Shown: positions 1 through 8,964 of the stretch, in pieces
Numbering within the stretch: position 1 is the first letter of the stretch
Layout of the letters: every line of letters starts with the position of its first letter
Assembly (NCBI RefSeq): GCF_022012295.1
Contig: NZ_JAKLTN010000001.1
Location: forward strand, 930,001-994,000
Length of the DNA stretch: 64,000 nt
Direction: 5' to 3'
From: Dechloromonas hankyongensis
GTDB lineage: Bacteria; Pseudomonadota; Gammaproteobacteria; Burkholderiales; Rhodocyclaceae
Notes under the pieces: model-generated
Told to the model about the DNA's origin: nothing
Seen by the model: the letters and a program-made list of their open reading frames with translations, nothing else
Databases searched by the model: none
Made by a program: the position numbers and the translations under genes

Positions 1-663
1 CGCGACGAAGCGCTGATCGCCTTCGGCCATTTCAAGGGCGAGCATTGCGTGCTGGAGCAGCGCCTGACCCTCGATTACGAAGTGTCGGTCGTCCTGGCGC
101 GTGATGAAAACGGTAAGGTTTCCTGCTTCCCGACTGGCGAGAACCAGCACACCAAGGGCATCCTCGATGTCTCCATCGCGCCGGCGCGCACCACCGGTTG
201 CGTCAAGAGCGACGCCGAGGATGTTGCCGCCCGCATCGCCGAAAAGCTGGGCTACATCGGCACCATGGCCGTGGAATTCTTCGTCAGCCGTGGCCAGTTG
301 ATCGTCAACGAAATGGCGCCGCGTCCGCACAACAGCGGCCACGCTACTATCGACGCCTGCGTTACTAGCCAGTTCGAGCAGCAGGTGCGCGCCCTGTGCG
401 GCCTGCCGCTGGGCGAAGCGCGTGCCCACTCGGCGTCGGTGATGGTCAATCTGCTTGGCGACCTGTGGTACGACGGTGACACCTACCGCGAACCGGACTG
501 GGCCAAGTTGTACGCCATCCCCAACCTGAAGCTGCACCTCTACGGCAAGCACCACGCCCGTCCGGGGCGCAAGATGGGCCACTTCACGGTCATCGGCGAC
601 AACGCCGAGCAGGTGCAGAAGACTGCGCTGGCCGCCCGCACCGCCATCGGCATCAAGGACTGA
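1..663 (+). CDS. purK: N5-carboxyaminoimidazole ribonucleotide synthase, C-terminal part (5' end outside window)
   Basis: ATP-dependent carboxylation of AIR in de novo purine synthesis, cytosolic. The frame is open from base 1, so the start lies before the window and about 220 residues are visible. They cover the ATP-grasp C-terminal half: a QRLTLDYEVSV strand, then the metal/ATP-binding NEMAPRPHNSGH motif, followed by the typical PurK tail with VMVNLLGD and KxGRKMGHFTV. The stop overlaps by one base with the ATG of the next gene (TGATG), which suggests translational coupling. In many betaproteobacteria purE-purK-sua5 form one operon; purE would be upstream, outside the window. Confidence 0.95.
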   Translation, partial: RDEALIAFGHFKGEHCVLEQRLTLDYEVSVVLARDENGKVSCFPTGENQHTKGILDVSIAPARTTGCVKSDAEDVAARIAEKLGYIGTMAVEFFVSRGQLIVNEMAPRPHNSGHATIDACVTSQFEQQVRALCGLPLGEARAHSASVMVNLLGDLWYDGDTYREPDWAKLYAIPNLKLHLYGKHHARPGRKMGHFTVIGDNAEQVQKTALAARTAIGIKD

Positions 664-1658
664 TGACCCCGTCGGACAACGACTACCGGCGTGCCGTCGA
701 CCTGCTGGTCGCCGGCGAGCTGGTCGCCATCCCGACCGAGACGGTCTATGGCCTGGGGGCGGATGCCGCCAACCCCGACGCGGTAGCCAAGATTTTCGCC
801 GCCAAGGGCCGGCCGGCCGACCACCCGCTGATCGTCCATCTGGCCGGCCACGACGCCGTTGACCATTGGGCCGAGCAGGTGCCGGCGGTCGCCTGGGAAC
901 TGATGGAAACCTTCTGGCCCGGCCCGCTGACCTTGATCCTGAAAAAGCAGGCCTGGGTGCCCGCTGCCGTGACCGGCGGCCAGGATACCGTCGGCCTGCG
1001 CGTCCCCGGCCATCCGGTAGCGCTCGAACTGCTCCGTCGTTTCGCCGCCGCCAAAGGCGAGCATGCCGGGATCGCCGCGCCATCGGCTAACCGCTTCGGA
1101 CGCATCAGCCCGACCACTGCCGAGCATGTCGGTGAAGAACTCGGCGACCGGGTGCCGCTGATCCTCGATGGCGGGGCATGCAAGGTCGGCATCGAATCGA
1201 CCATCATCGACTGCTCGCGCGGCGAGCCGGTCATCCTGCGCCCCGGCCATATCTCGCCGGTCCATCTCGAAGCGGTGCTCGGTCGCCAGCCGGCTGTCGA
1301 AACGGCCGCTGGCGCGCCGCGCGTTTCCGGTTCGCTGGAAGCCCATTACGCACCGGTCACCCCGTTGCGCATGGTGGCCGGCGAACGCCTGCTCGATTTC
1401 ATCAACGCTCAGCGCCATCGCGGCGGCAAGTGCGCGGTGATTAGCGCCAACCAGCCGCCGCAGGCCGGCATGCCGCACGCCTGGCGCCTGATGCCGGCCG
1501 ACCCGGTCGGCTATGCCCACGACCTGTACGCTGCCTTGCGCGACATGGACCATGCCGGCGTCGATCTGATTGTCGTCGAAACCCTGCCGCAGGACGCCGC
1601 ATGGACCGCTGTCGCTGACCGCCTGCGCCGGGCGGTGGCGGGAGCCGGTCAGGGCTGA
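663..1658 (+). CDS. tsaC: L-threonylcarbamoyladenylate synthase, Sua5 type
   Basis: Makes threonylcarbamoyl-AMP from threonine, bicarbonate and ATP for the t6A37 modification of ANN-decoding tRNAs. The N-terminal YrdC domain (about residues 8-200) has IPTETVYGLGADA, KGRPADHPLIVHL and the SANRFGRISPTTAEHV segment. At 331 residues the protein also carries the C-terminal Sua5 domain (about 215-331), absent from short TsaC proteins. The ATG shares one base with the purK stop, so the two are coupled. It converges on phhB, whose stop is about 10 bases away. Confidence 0.93.
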   Translation: MTPSDNDYRRAVDLLVAGELVAIPTETVYGLGADAANPDAVAKIFAAKGRPADHPLIVHLAGHDAVDHWAEQVPAVAWELMETFWPGPLTLILKKQAWVPAAVTGGQDTVGLRVPGHPVALELLRRFAAAKGEHAGIAAPSANRFGRISPTTAEHVGEELGDRVPLILDGGACKVGIESTIIDCSRGEPVILRPGHISPVHLEAVLGRQPAVETAAGAPRVSGSLEAHYAPVTPLRMVAGERLLDFINAQRHRGGKCAVISANQPPQAGMPHAWRLMPADPVGYAHDLYAALRDMDHAGVDLIVVETLPQDAAWTAVADRLRRAVAGAGQG

Positions 1659-1668
1659 TGCCCGCGGT

Positions 1669-2007
1669 TTACTGGTCGAACAGCTTGTCGACTTTGGCGG
1701 CGCAGATGAAATCGTTTTCCGACAGGCCGCCGATGGCATGCGTCCAGTAGCGGATGCGGACGTCCTTGTAGCCGACCGTCAGTTCCGGATGATGGTTTTC
1801 GCGATGCGACACCCAGGCGACGGCATTGACGAAGGCCATTGCCTCGTAGTGGTTGCGAAATACGAAGCTCTTCTCCAGGCGTTGCTCGTCGAGAGCCCAG
1901 CCCGGCAGGGATTGCAGCATTTCGGCCGCCGCCGCCACGTCGAGCGGCGCCACGCCGCCTTCGCACGGCTGGCATTGCCGCTCGGCCAGATTGCAAGTCG
2001 TTGCCAT
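1669..2007 (-). CDS. phhB: Pterin-4-alpha-carbinolamine dehydratase
   Basis: Dehydrates 4a-hydroxytetrahydropterin, regenerating the cofactor of aromatic amino acid hydroxylases. The 112 residues match the family size, and the hallmark HRENHHPEL active-site segment is present near residue 70, with VDKLFDQ closing the protein. A short N-terminal extension contains four cysteines ([15 protein letters not shown], counting one Cys near residue 5), common in proteobacterial members. No phenylalanine hydroxylase gene is next to it, so the partner must be elsewhere. Confidence 0.93.
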   Translation of the reverse strand: MATTCNLAERQCQPCEGGVAPLDVAAAAEMLQSLPGWALDEQRLEKSFVFRNHYEAMAFVNAVAWVSHRENHHPELTVGYKDVRIRYWTHAIGGLSENDFICAAKVDKLFDQ

Positions 2008-2081
2008 GGTGATCGCTCCTATCCTTCCTTAGCAAATCAGACGCCGGGATGAGCGGCTTGGTTCCGGCGCCATTTGGCACT

Positions 2082-2110
2082 TTGATAAGCGAAATGGAGT
2101 GCGCTAGAAT
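2082..2110 (+). promoter_or_regulatory. Sigma-70-type promoter of tRNA-Ala
   Basis: TTGATA at 2082-2087 and TAGAAT at 2105-2110 are separated by 17 bases, and the -10 box ends 11 bases before the mature tRNA. The spacing and position are those of a dedicated tRNA promoter. Not experimentally known. Confidence 0.7.
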
Positions 2111-2121
2111 CGCAGGGCGTT

Positions 2122-2197
<76 letters not shown>

Positions 2198-2211
2198 ACC
2201 GATACTTGAAT

Positions 2212-2238
2212 AAAGCTCTGAGAAATCAGGGCTTTTTT
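2212..2238 (+). terminator. Rho-independent terminator after tRNA-Ala
   Basis: A ten-pair stem (2212-2221 with 2226-2235, one G-T pair) closes a GAAA loop and runs into a stretch of T. It ends the tRNA transcript 15 bases past CCA. Confidence 0.8.
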
Positions 2239-2856
2239 CTTTGGCGGAGTTCCGGGTTGCTTCCTGCTCTGCTCGGGTTCTCTGTTGCTGATCACGTCCA
2301 ATGTGATCAAAGTGTGATCACGCACAGGCAATCACACACGCAATTGCCTAAATCCAGACTACCGCGCTCGCCACTTGTCACGCTTGGGCCGAATGGTTTC
2401 CTGTGTGCGCCTCAGACTCTTCAGTGCTGGGGGGGGCGGGGCGGGGGCGGGAATAGCGGCTCTAAGGTTGAGGCATCCCGCAACAGAAGCTCTGTCGGGC
2501 GGAAGGGTATCCCTGACAGGATTTCGTGTTTCGTGTTGGACTTGGCTGGGATCAGCTAATTTCCTTCGGTTCTCATCGCGCTCCAGCCCAGCAAAATTTC
2601 CGCAGAAACAAAGCCCTTGTCGAAAATGGTTAGGGAATAGTCCTCTATCTAGCCGATCGGCCCCTTGGCGTGAAGCACTTTTGTCATTTGTGCTTTTGCC
2701 GGCTCGTGTAGGCATTGTCAATAGTCACTGTGGCCGGTTATACTGTTTGGATAAGTTTCAAGCTAAAGCAGGGTGTTGGCAGTCTTATAGGGAGGCTGCG
2801 GTGCCCTTCTCTCCTGCCCCCAAACTTGGGGGTAGATGGCTTTCTGGGCGCTACGC
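2239..2856. other. Intergenic stretch without recognisable gene at left edge of polysaccharide locus
   Basis: About 620 bases with no ORF showing family features in any frame. It contains repeated GTGATCA-type palindromes (2289-2321) and a G-rich stretch with a G8 tract (2429-2436). The composition is closer to the following locus than to the preceding core genes. No integrase was seen. Confidence 0.5.
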
Positions 2857-3194
2857 GGGGGGGCGTCACTTTCAAAGAAAAATGCCCAGACATCCGCGGC
2901 AGCAAAGTTGCTGATCTCGTTATGGAGCTCGAGTATTGGGGGGCTAAAGTGGTGGTTGATGCCCCTGGGGCTAATTCCGATGGTATTCCACGAATGCGGC
3001 TTCCGCGTGGGAGCTATCGACAAAGAAAATCCAGTTGATGCCTTGATCGCTGTGATCGGTTGTAACGAGTTTCGATCTGAGAAGCTAGTTGGCCAGCGTG
3101 CTTTTGCCGTGGTGATAAGCCGGTGCTAGGCGACCCCAAAGTTTTGTTTGATCGTCATGCGGTGGCCGATACCGGCTTCACCGTTTTCCGCCTT
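2857..3194 (+). pseudogene. wbpA: Remnant of UDP-N-acetylglucosamine 6-dehydrogenase (WbpA/TviB type), C-terminal end only
   Basis: Three consecutive pieces in different frames resemble the C-terminal domain of UDP-GlcNAc/UDP-ManNAc dehydrogenases. GVTFKEKCPDIRGSKVADLV lies near 2860-2920, VDALIAVIGCNEFRS near 3037-3080, and VLFDRHAVADTGFTVFRL near 3141-3194 (family consensus: VTFKENCPDIRNSKV, YDAVILAVAHxEF, VLYDIKGVLPKxxxDxRL). Frameshifts separate the pieces and the whole NAD domain is missing, so this is a dead fragment. The last piece has lost its stop and reads in frame into wlbA. WbpA makes the substrate of WlbA, so the remnant sits exactly where the first pathway gene belongs. Confidence 0.75.
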
Positions 3195-3215
3195 TTAAAA
3201 ATGCGAGAAATTGGC

Positions 3216-4274
3216 ATGCTTCACTATCCTTCTATTACTGGTCGCAAAATCAAAATTGCCATTGTTGGCTGCGGCCGCATCTCAAAAAATCACTTCGGCT
3301 CTATTGAAAAACATAGAGACGATTTCGAGCTTGTCGCTATTTGTGATACCGACCCAGTGGTTCTGGCGGAGCACGCCAAGAAATATAAGGTTCCAGCCTA
3401 TCGGGACTTGGAAGAAATGCTGGTAAGCGAGAAACCGGATCTCGTTGCTCTGTGCACGCCAAGTGGCATTCACCCGGATCAGGCTGTACTGGTTGCCAAA
3501 TACAAAATACATGTGATGACCGAGAAGCCCATGGCCACCAGATGGAACGACGGTGTTCGCATGGTTAAAGCATGCGATGAGGCTGGTGTGCGCCTTTTTG
3601 TCGTCAAACAAAACCGCCGTAACACCACGCTGCAGCTCCTCAAGCGCGCGGTGACTGAAAAGCGTTTTGGCAAAATCCATATGGTCCACCTCAATGTGTT
3701 CTGGACCCGCCCCCAATCCTATTACGATCAGGGTAACGGCTGGCGCGGAACTTGGGAATTTGACGGCGGTGCTTTCATGAATCAAGCCAGCCACTACGTC
3801 GACCTGCTTGATTGGCTAATCGGCCCTGTGGAAAGGGTGCAAGCCATGATGAGCACCACGCGGGATATTGAAGTTGAAGACACCGGTGTGCTCAATGTCA
3901 AATGGCGCAATGGTGCACTAGGGTCCATGAGCGTAACTATGCTTACCTATCCACAGAATTTGGAAGGCAGCATTACCATCTTGGGTGAAAAAGGCACCGT
4001 GCGCGTAGGTGGCGTGGCAGTTAACGACATTCAGCTCTGGCAGTTTGAAGAAGCCACGGATTACGACCAGCAAATCCAGAGTGCCAACTACGAAACCACT
4101 TCAGTTTATGGGTTTGGTCATCCTCTTTACTACAAAAACGTTGTTGATGTTTTGCGTGGAGAGGCCGAACCAGAAACTGATGGCCGTGAGGGGCTCAAGT
4201 CGCTCGAGTTGCTAATAGCAGCTTATTTATCAGCACGTGACGGTAGAACAGTTCCCCTGCCTTTGGAGTATTAA
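3216..4274 (+). CDS. wlbA: UDP-N-acetyl-2-amino-2-deoxyglucuronate dehydrogenase (Gfo/Idh/MocA family)
   Basis: Oxidises C3 of UDP-GlcNAcA in UDP-2,3-diacetamido uronic acid synthesis. The Rossmann motif [10 protein letters not shown] sits near residue 15, EKPMA with catalytic Lys at about residue 104, and the substrate-domain [10 protein letters not shown] with His about 193, as in WlbA/WbpB of Bordetella and Pseudomonas. The open frame extends upstream to 3123, but those residues belong to the wbpA remnant, so ATG 3216 (GAG nine bases before) is preferred; ATG 3201 is the alternative. The 352 residues fit the family. The next gene starts at its stop, so the pathway genes are probably co-translated. 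Confidence 0.9.
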   Translation: MLHYPSITGRKIKIAIVGCGRISKNHFGSIEKHRDDFELVAICDTDPVVLAEHAKKYKVPAYRDLEEMLVSEKPDLVALCTPSGIHPDQAVLVAKYKIHVMTEKPMATRWNDGVRMVKACDEAGVRLFVVKQNRRNTTLQLLKRAVTEKRFGKIHMVHLNVFWTRPQSYYDQGNGWRGTWEFDGGAFMNQASHYVDLLDWLIGPVERVQAMMSTTRDIEVEDTGVLNVKWRNGALGSMSVTMLTYPQNLEGSITILGEKGTVRVGGVAVNDIQLWQFEEATDYDQQIQSANYETTSVYGFGHPLYYKNVVDVLRGEAEPETDGREGLKSLELLIAAYLSARDGRTVPLPLEY

Positions 4275-4855
4275 TGAACGCCACCATTCACCCCTCTGCC
4301 ATTGTCGACGATGGTGCGCAAATTGGCGATGGCAGTCGCGTTTGGCACTGGGTTCATGTATGTAGTGGTGCCCGCGTCGGCCAAAATGTCTCGCTTGGCC
4401 AAAACGTCTTCGTGGGCAACAAAGTCATCATTGGCGACAACTGCAAGATCCAAAACAACGTCAGTGTGTACGACAACGTTACGCTCGAAGAGGGGGTTTT
4501 TTGCGGCCCCAGCATGGTGTTTACCAATGTCTACAATCCTCGATCGCTCATCGAACGAAAAAGTGAATACCGCCACACACTGGTAAAAAAAGGCGCTACC
4601 CTTGGCGCCAACTGCACTATCGTTTGCGGCGCCACGATCGGCGAATTCGCCTTCGTTGGCGCGGGTGCAGTCATCAATAAAGATGTTAAACCTTACGCAC
4701 TAATGGTTGGTGTTCCGGCCAGACAAATCGGTTGGATGAGTGAGTTCGGAGAGCAAATTCCCTTGCCACTTGAGGGGCAGGGGCAGCACCAATGCGCACA
4801 TACCGGTCAATGCTATGTTCTGGAAGGCCAGCGCCTTACGCGAGTTTCCCCATGA
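4274..4855 (+). CDS. wbpD: UDP-2-acetamido-3-amino-2,3-dideoxy-glucuronate N-acetyltransferase
   Basis: Acetylates the C3 amino group made by WbpE. The 193 residues are nearly all left-handed beta-helix hexapeptide repeats ([39 protein letters not shown]), with the WbpD/WlbB C-terminal [15 protein letters not shown] segment and a short tail. The asparagine-rich NNVSVYDNV and FTNVYNPRS loop that binds substrate in this family is present. It overlaps wlbA by one base and wbpE by four (ATGA), which suggests a tightly coupled operon. Confidence 0.9.
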   Translation: MNATIHPSAIVDDGAQIGDGSRVWHWVHVCSGARVGQNVSLGQNVFVGNKVIIGDNCKIQNNVSVYDNVTLEEGVFCGPSMVFTNVYNPRSLIERKSEYRHTLVKKGATLGANCTIVCGATIGEFAFVGAGAVINKDVKPYALMVGVPARQIGWMSEFGEQIPLPLEGQGQHQCAHTGQCYVLEGQRLTRVSP

Positions 4856-5949
4856 TGATTCCATTTATTGACCTTAAGCATCAGTATCAAGCCCTGAAGC
4901 CCGAGATCCAGACACGCATTAACACGGTGCTTGAACATGGCCAGTACATCATGGGGCCGGAAGTTCGAGAGTTGGAAGAACGGCTGGAGACCTATACGCA
5001 AGCCAAGCATTGCATCACGGTGGCATCGGGTACCGAAGCGCTCTTGATTGCGCTCATGGCTATTGGTGTCAAGGCGGGCGATGAGGTTATCACCACCCCG
5101 TTCACCTTCGTGGCTACAGCCGAAGTCATTGTCCTGCTAGGTGCTGTGCCGGTCTTTGTCGATATCGAACCTGACACCTGTAATATCGACGTGAGTAAGA
5201 TCGAAGCAGCCATCACACCAAAGACCAAGGCTATCATGCCAGTCAGTCTTTACGGTCAGGCTGCGGACATGGACGAAATCAACGCCATCGCCGCGCGCCA
5301 CGGAAACATCCCTGTCATCGAAGATGCGGCGCAGAGTTTCGGTGCCGACTACAACGGGCGGAAGAGCTGTAACCTTTCTACCATCGGCTGCACCAGTTTC
5401 TTCCCGAGCAAACCGCTCGGCTGCTATGGCGATGGTGGCGCGATCTTTACCAGCGACGATGCCTTGGCCAAAGCTATGCGCGAAATACGCGTGCATGGGC
5501 AGGAACGGCGCTATGTACATACGCGCATCGGTGTCGGGGGCCGTATGGATACCCTGCAATGCGCGATCTTGCTGGCCAAGTTCGAGCGTTTTGATTGGGA
5601 GGTCGAGCAGCGCCTCAAGATAGGGGCTCGATATAACGAGCTCTTGGCAGGCAAGGTTTCGGTTGTTACCCAGCGACCCGGCCGTACCAGCGTCTTTGCC
5701 CAATACACGGTCTTCGTGGAAAACCGCGAGCAGCTGCAGGAACAACTCAAAGTCGCGGGGATTCCAACTGCGGTCCATTATCCGATTCCGCTCAATGAGC
5801 AGCCAGCCTATCGGCATCTGTGCTGCCCGGATAGCACCCCAATCAGCAAAAAACTCGCCTGTCAGGTCATGAGTTTGCCCATGAGTGCTGATTTGACAGC
5901 ATTTGCTCAAGACTCGATTGTTAGAGCTGTGATCGGGGGGGGGGCGTGA
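4852..5949 (+). CDS. wbpE: UDP-2-acetamido-2-deoxy-3-oxo-glucuronate aminotransferase (DegT/DnrJ family)
   Basis: PLP-dependent transfer of an amino group from glutamate to C3 of the 3-keto sugar produced by WlbA. Visible motifs are [11 protein letters not shown] at the N-terminus, the [11 protein letters not shown] cofactor loop, [10 protein letters not shown], and [15 protein letters not shown] with the Schiff-base lysine at about residue 187. Start chosen at ATG 4852, overlapping the wbpD stop as ATGA; the open frame upstream to 4792 lacks family residues. The gene ends in a ten-G tract (5935-5944), and its stop overlaps the GTG start of wbpI. Confidence 0.92.
   Translation: MMIPFIDLKHQYQALKPEIQTRINTVLEHGQYIMGPEVRELEERLETYTQAKHCITVASGTEALLIALMAIGVKAGDEVITTPFTFVATAEVIVLLGAVPVFVDIEPDTCNIDVSKIEAAITPKTKAIMPVSLYGQAADMDEINAIAARHGNIPVIEDAAQSFGADYNGRKSCNLSTIGCTSFFPSKPLGCYGDGGAIFTSDDALAKAMREIRVHGQERRYVHTRIGVGGRMDTLQCAILLAKFERFDWEVEQRLKIGARYNELLAGKVSVVTQRPGRTSVFAQYTVFVENREQLQEQLKVAGIPTAVHYPIPLNEQPAYRHLCCPDSTPISKKLACQVMSLPMSADLTAFAQDSIVRAVIGGGA
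5935..5944 (+). repeat. G10 homopolymer at the wbpE-wbpI junction
   Basis: Ten consecutive G encode the last glycines of WbpE and lie one base before the wbpI start codon. With one extra G, wbpE would read straight into the wbpI frame; with one fewer it would enter the third frame. It is a candidate slippage site. Confidence 0.85.
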
Positions 5950-7025
5950 AGATCGTTACAGTAGTTGGGGCCCGCCCGCAGTTCATCAAGGCAGCCGCTG
6001 TCTCGCGGGTTATACGCAATGATTACGTGGGTCAGATTGACGAGGTGCTGGTTCACACAGGGCAGCATTATGACGACAACATGTCCAAAGTTTTCTTTGA
6101 GGAACTGGACATCCCGCATCCCAAATACAACCTTGAAATTTCTGGTGGCCAGCATGGTGCGATGACGGGGCGCATGCTGGAGGGGGTTGAGAATGTCCTG
6201 CTGCAAGAAAAGCCAGATTGGTTGTTGATCTACGGTGACACCAACTCGACCTTGGCCGGCGCCCTGGCCGCCGCCAAACTGCATATTCCGGTTGCGCATG
6301 TTGAGGCTGGCTTGCGCTCCTTCAACATGCGCATGCCGGAAGAGGTGAACCGCATTCTTGCGGACCGTGTTTCGTCATTGCTATTTTGCCCCACTGAAAC
6401 GGCTGTCAACAACCTAAAATCAGAAGGTGTTTGCCAGGGCGTACATAACGTCGGCGATGTCATGTACGACGTGGCCCTTTTTTATCGTGACCGCGCCAGA
6501 CAAAATAGCAAGGCACTGCAAAACTTGGGGGTGACAACTGGAGGCTTCGCACTGGCCACCTGCCATCGTGCAGAAAATACCGATGACCCACGGCGGCTCA
6601 TGTCGATTCTTATTGCGTTGTCTGAAATATCGCCTAGGTTGCCGGTTGTGCTGCCGCTGCATCCCCGCACGCGCAAACTTGTCGCAGATTACGGGCTAGT
6701 CCATCTGTTAGCCAAGCTAATCATTACTGAACCTCTGCCCTTCCTGGATATGGTGGCCTTGGAACAAGCTTCACGCCTCATCTTGACGGATTCGGGTGGT
6801 GTTCAAAAAGAGGCATTTTTTTATGGAGTGCCTTGCATCACCATGCGCGACGAAACCGAGTGGGTTGAAACAGTCAGTTTAGGGTGGAATCAGTTAGTGG
6901 GGGCTTCCTCCGATTCAATTATCTCGGCGGTGAACGAGATAATTCAAAGTCCGCCTAGCGAAGCAGGGGAAAAACCCTACGGAATAGGCAATGCGGCAGG
7001 TGACATTCTGGCTTTGTTGAACTGA
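5946..7025 (+). CDS. wbpI: UDP-2,3-diacetamido-2,3-dideoxyglucuronate 2-epimerase (WecB family)
   Basis: C2 epimerisation giving UDP-ManNAc3NAcA, the last step of the WbpA-WlbA-WbpD-WbpE-WbpI pathway. GT-B-like non-hydrolysing epimerase of 359 residues with VGARPQFIKAAAV, HTGQHYDDNMS, YGDTNSTLAGALAA, HVEAGLRSFN, the DSGGVQKEA phosphate-binding loop and RDETEWVET. The context separates it from plain WecB: all partner enzymes are immediately upstream. GTG start overlaps the wbpE stop. About 40 bases follow before the next gene. Confidence 0.88.
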   Translation: MKIVTVVGARPQFIKAAAVSRVIRNDYVGQIDEVLVHTGQHYDDNMSKVFFEELDIPHPKYNLEISGGQHGAMTGRMLEGVENVLLQEKPDWLLIYGDTNSTLAGALAAAKLHIPVAHVEAGLRSFNMRMPEEVNRILADRVSSLLFCPTETAVNNLKSEGVCQGVHNVGDVMYDVALFYRDRARQNSKALQNLGVTTGGFALATCHRAENTDDPRRLMSILIALSEISPRLPVVLPLHPRTRKLVADYGLVHLLAKLIITEPLPFLDMVALEQASRLILTDSGGVQKEAFFYGVPCITMRDETEWVETVSLGWNQLVGASSDSIISAVNEIIQSPPSEAGEKPYGIGNAAGDILALLN

Positions 7026-7068
7026 TTGTTGTCTCTGAAACAACTTTAATTTAGTCAAGGAAAACACA

Positions 7069-8004
7069 ATGAAAGTCTTCGTAACTGGTGGTTTGGGTCA
7101 AATCGGATCGCATGTTGTTGAAATGTTGCTGGAGCGTGGCGACAAGGTCGTCGCAGTTGACAACCTGGCAACCGGTCGGCGCGAGCACTTGGCTGATCAC
7201 CCCAACCTTACCGTGGTGATTGAGTCGATTGCCAACAAACCCCTGATGGACAAGCTCATTGGTGACTTCAAGCCAGATGTCATCGTCCACACCGCCGCCT
7301 CCTACAAAGACCCCGATGACTGGTACAACGACACGCTGACCAATTGTGTTGGCGGTGCAAATATGGTGGACGGGGCTAAAAAATTTGGCGTGAAGCGTTT
7401 CGTCTATTTCCAAACCGCGCTTTGCTACGGTCTTAAGCCGATGCAACAGCCCATCCGACTGGATCACCCGCGGTTTCCGGGGAGTAGCAGTTACGCCATC
7501 TCCAAAACTACCAACGAGTATTACCTCGAGCTCTCCGGCGTGGATTTTGTTACCTTCCGCCTAGCTAATGTTGTCGGCCCGCGCAATGTTGCTGGTCCTC
7601 TGCCAATTTTCTATCAGCGCCTGAAAGACGGAAAACAGTGCTTCGTCACTAAAGCGCGGCGCGATTTTGTTTACGTCAAGGATCTGGCCAAAGTTGTCCT
7701 GAAGGCCTGCGATGGTGTCGGCCATGGCGCATATCACTTTTCCTCAGGAAAAGATGTCGCTATTCAGGAGCTCTACGACGCAGTCATCGAGGCGCTCGAT
7801 GTGCCTGGCAAGCCCAAGGCAGAGGTCAAAGAGCTTGGACCAGATGACGTCTTTTCCATTTTGCTTGACCCATCCCGTACTTTTGAAGACTTCGGGAACA
7901 TTGAATTTACCCCCCTGCAGGAGACTGTTTCGGCTGCCATGGCCTACTACCAGCAGCACGGCACTCTGGGGGAATACACCCACTTGCGCCAAGAACGTAA
8001 GTAA
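7069..8004 (+). CDS. wbmH: Nucleotide-sugar epimerase/dehydratase, WbmH-like SDR
   Basis: Extended short-chain dehydrogenase of 311 residues: GGLGQIGSH NAD loop at residue 7, TAASYKDPDDWYNDT, FQTALCYG supplying the catalytic Thr position, and SYAISK with catalytic Tyr and Lys. The sequence closely resembles, from memory, WbmH of the Bordetella bronchiseptica O-antigen locus, including the FQTALCYG and RLANVVGPRNV stretches. It likely acts on UDP-diacetamido-uronic acids, changing configuration at C4 or C2; the exact reaction is not established by sequence. SD AAGGA precedes ATG. Its neighbour is a paralogue. Confidence 0.82.
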   Translation: MKVFVTGGLGQIGSHVVEMLLERGDKVVAVDNLATGRREHLADHPNLTVVIESIANKPLMDKLIGDFKPDVIVHTAASYKDPDDWYNDTLTNCVGGANMVDGAKKFGVKRFVYFQTALCYGLKPMQQPIRLDHPRFPGSSSYAISKTTNEYYLELSGVDFVTFRLANVVGPRNVAGPLPIFYQRLKDGKQCFVTKARRDFVYVKDLAKVVLKACDGVGHGAYHFSSGKDVAIQELYDAVIEALDVPGKPKAEVKELGPDDVFSILLDPSRTFEDFGNIEFTPLQETVSAAMAYYQQHGTLGEYTHLRQERK

Positions 8005-8018
8005 AAGGGAGCAGATAG

Positions 8019-8951
8019 ATGCGCATTTTGATTACGGGTGGTGCTGGCTGCCTTGGCTCAAACCTCATCGAGTACTGGCTGCCACAGGGTCACCAGATTT
8101 TTGTCATTGACAACTTCGCCACTGGCAAACGCGAAGTCGTGCCAGAGGTTGAAGGACTGACGGTCAAGGAAGGCAGCATTGCCGATGAGGCGTTGGTCAA
8201 TCAATGCTTCAGCCAGTTCAAACCAGACGTGGTCATTCACGCTGCTGCCGCCTACAAAGATCCTGATGACTGGATTGAAGATTCGCGCACCAACGTCATC
8301 GGCAGTGCCCATGTCGCCCGAGCAGCCAAGGCCAATAATGTCAAACGGTTGATTAATTTTCAAACAGCACTGTGCTACGGTCGACCACAACAGTTGCCCA
8401 TTTTTGCCAGCCACCCTACTGCGCCTTTCACCAGTTATGGCATAACCAAGACAGCGGGTGAGCAATTCATGCTGATGTCAGGCGTACCTACGCTGACGCT
8501 ACGTATCGCCAACGTTACCGGACCACGCTTGGCCATCGGCCCCATCCCGACCTTCTACAAGCGCCTGAAAGCAGGTCAAAACTGCTTTTGTTCTGACACC
8601 TCGCGCGATTTTTTGGACATGTCCGATTTCCTCGACTTCATGGATATGGCAATCAAGGTGGATGCACCAGCAGGCGTTTTTAACCTCGCCAGCGGAGAGG
8701 CACATTCCATCAAAGAGATTTTCGACATTGTTACCGACTATCTCGGTCTGGGCGTCAAAGAAGTGCCCGTGGTTCCACCTGCAGCAGATGATGTTCCAGT
8801 TGTCTCGTTGGATGCTTCTGAAACCACGCGAGCGTTTGGCTGGAAAGCCAGCATCGGATTCAGCGAGACCATTCGTCGCCAACTGGCCTGGTATGACAAA
8901 CATGGCGTGACCGATGTGTTTTCACATCTGAAGTCTCCATCGGCGCAGTAA
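8019..8951 (+). CDS. wbmG: Nucleotide-sugar epimerase/dehydratase, WbmG-like SDR
   Basis: 310-residue extended SDR with GGAGCLGSN at the N-terminus, the shared SAAAYKDPDDW-type and NFQTALCYG segments, and YGITK as Tyr-Lys pair. It is a clear paralogue of the preceding protein and resembles Bordetella WbmG (IPTFYKRLKAG, RDFLDMSDFLDF). A good SD (AGGGAG) lies before ATG. The pair plus WbmF suggests that the locus converts the ManNAc3NAcA-type intermediate into a further 2,3-diacetamido uronic acid, as in the Bordetella O-antigen. The order of steps is inference. Confidence 0.82.
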   Translation: MRILITGGAGCLGSNLIEYWLPQGHQIFVIDNFATGKREVVPEVEGLTVKEGSIADEALVNQCFSQFKPDVVIHAAAAYKDPDDWIEDSRTNVIGSAHVARAAKANNVKRLINFQTALCYGRPQQLPIFASHPTAPFTSYGITKTAGEQFMLMSGVPTLTLRIANVTGPRLAIGPIPTFYKRLKAGQNCFCSDTSRDFLDMSDFLDFMDMAIKVDAPAGVFNLASGEAHSIKEIFDIVTDYLGLGVKEVPVVPPAADDVPVVSLDASETTRAFGWKASIGFSETIRRQLAWYDKHGVTDVFSHLKSPSAQ

Positions 8952-8964
8952 TCAAGGAACAGCT

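Noticed and set aside
540..1739. Long minus-strand ORF over the sua5 gene
   Set aside because: Shadow frame of a GC-rich gene; no family features, while the plus-strand product is fully recognisable.
3123..3215. Start of WlbA at 3123 giving a 383-residue protein
   Set aside because: The extra N-terminal residues align with the end of a nucleotide-sugar dehydrogenase, not with Gfo/Idh proteins; ATG 3216 (or 3201) fits.
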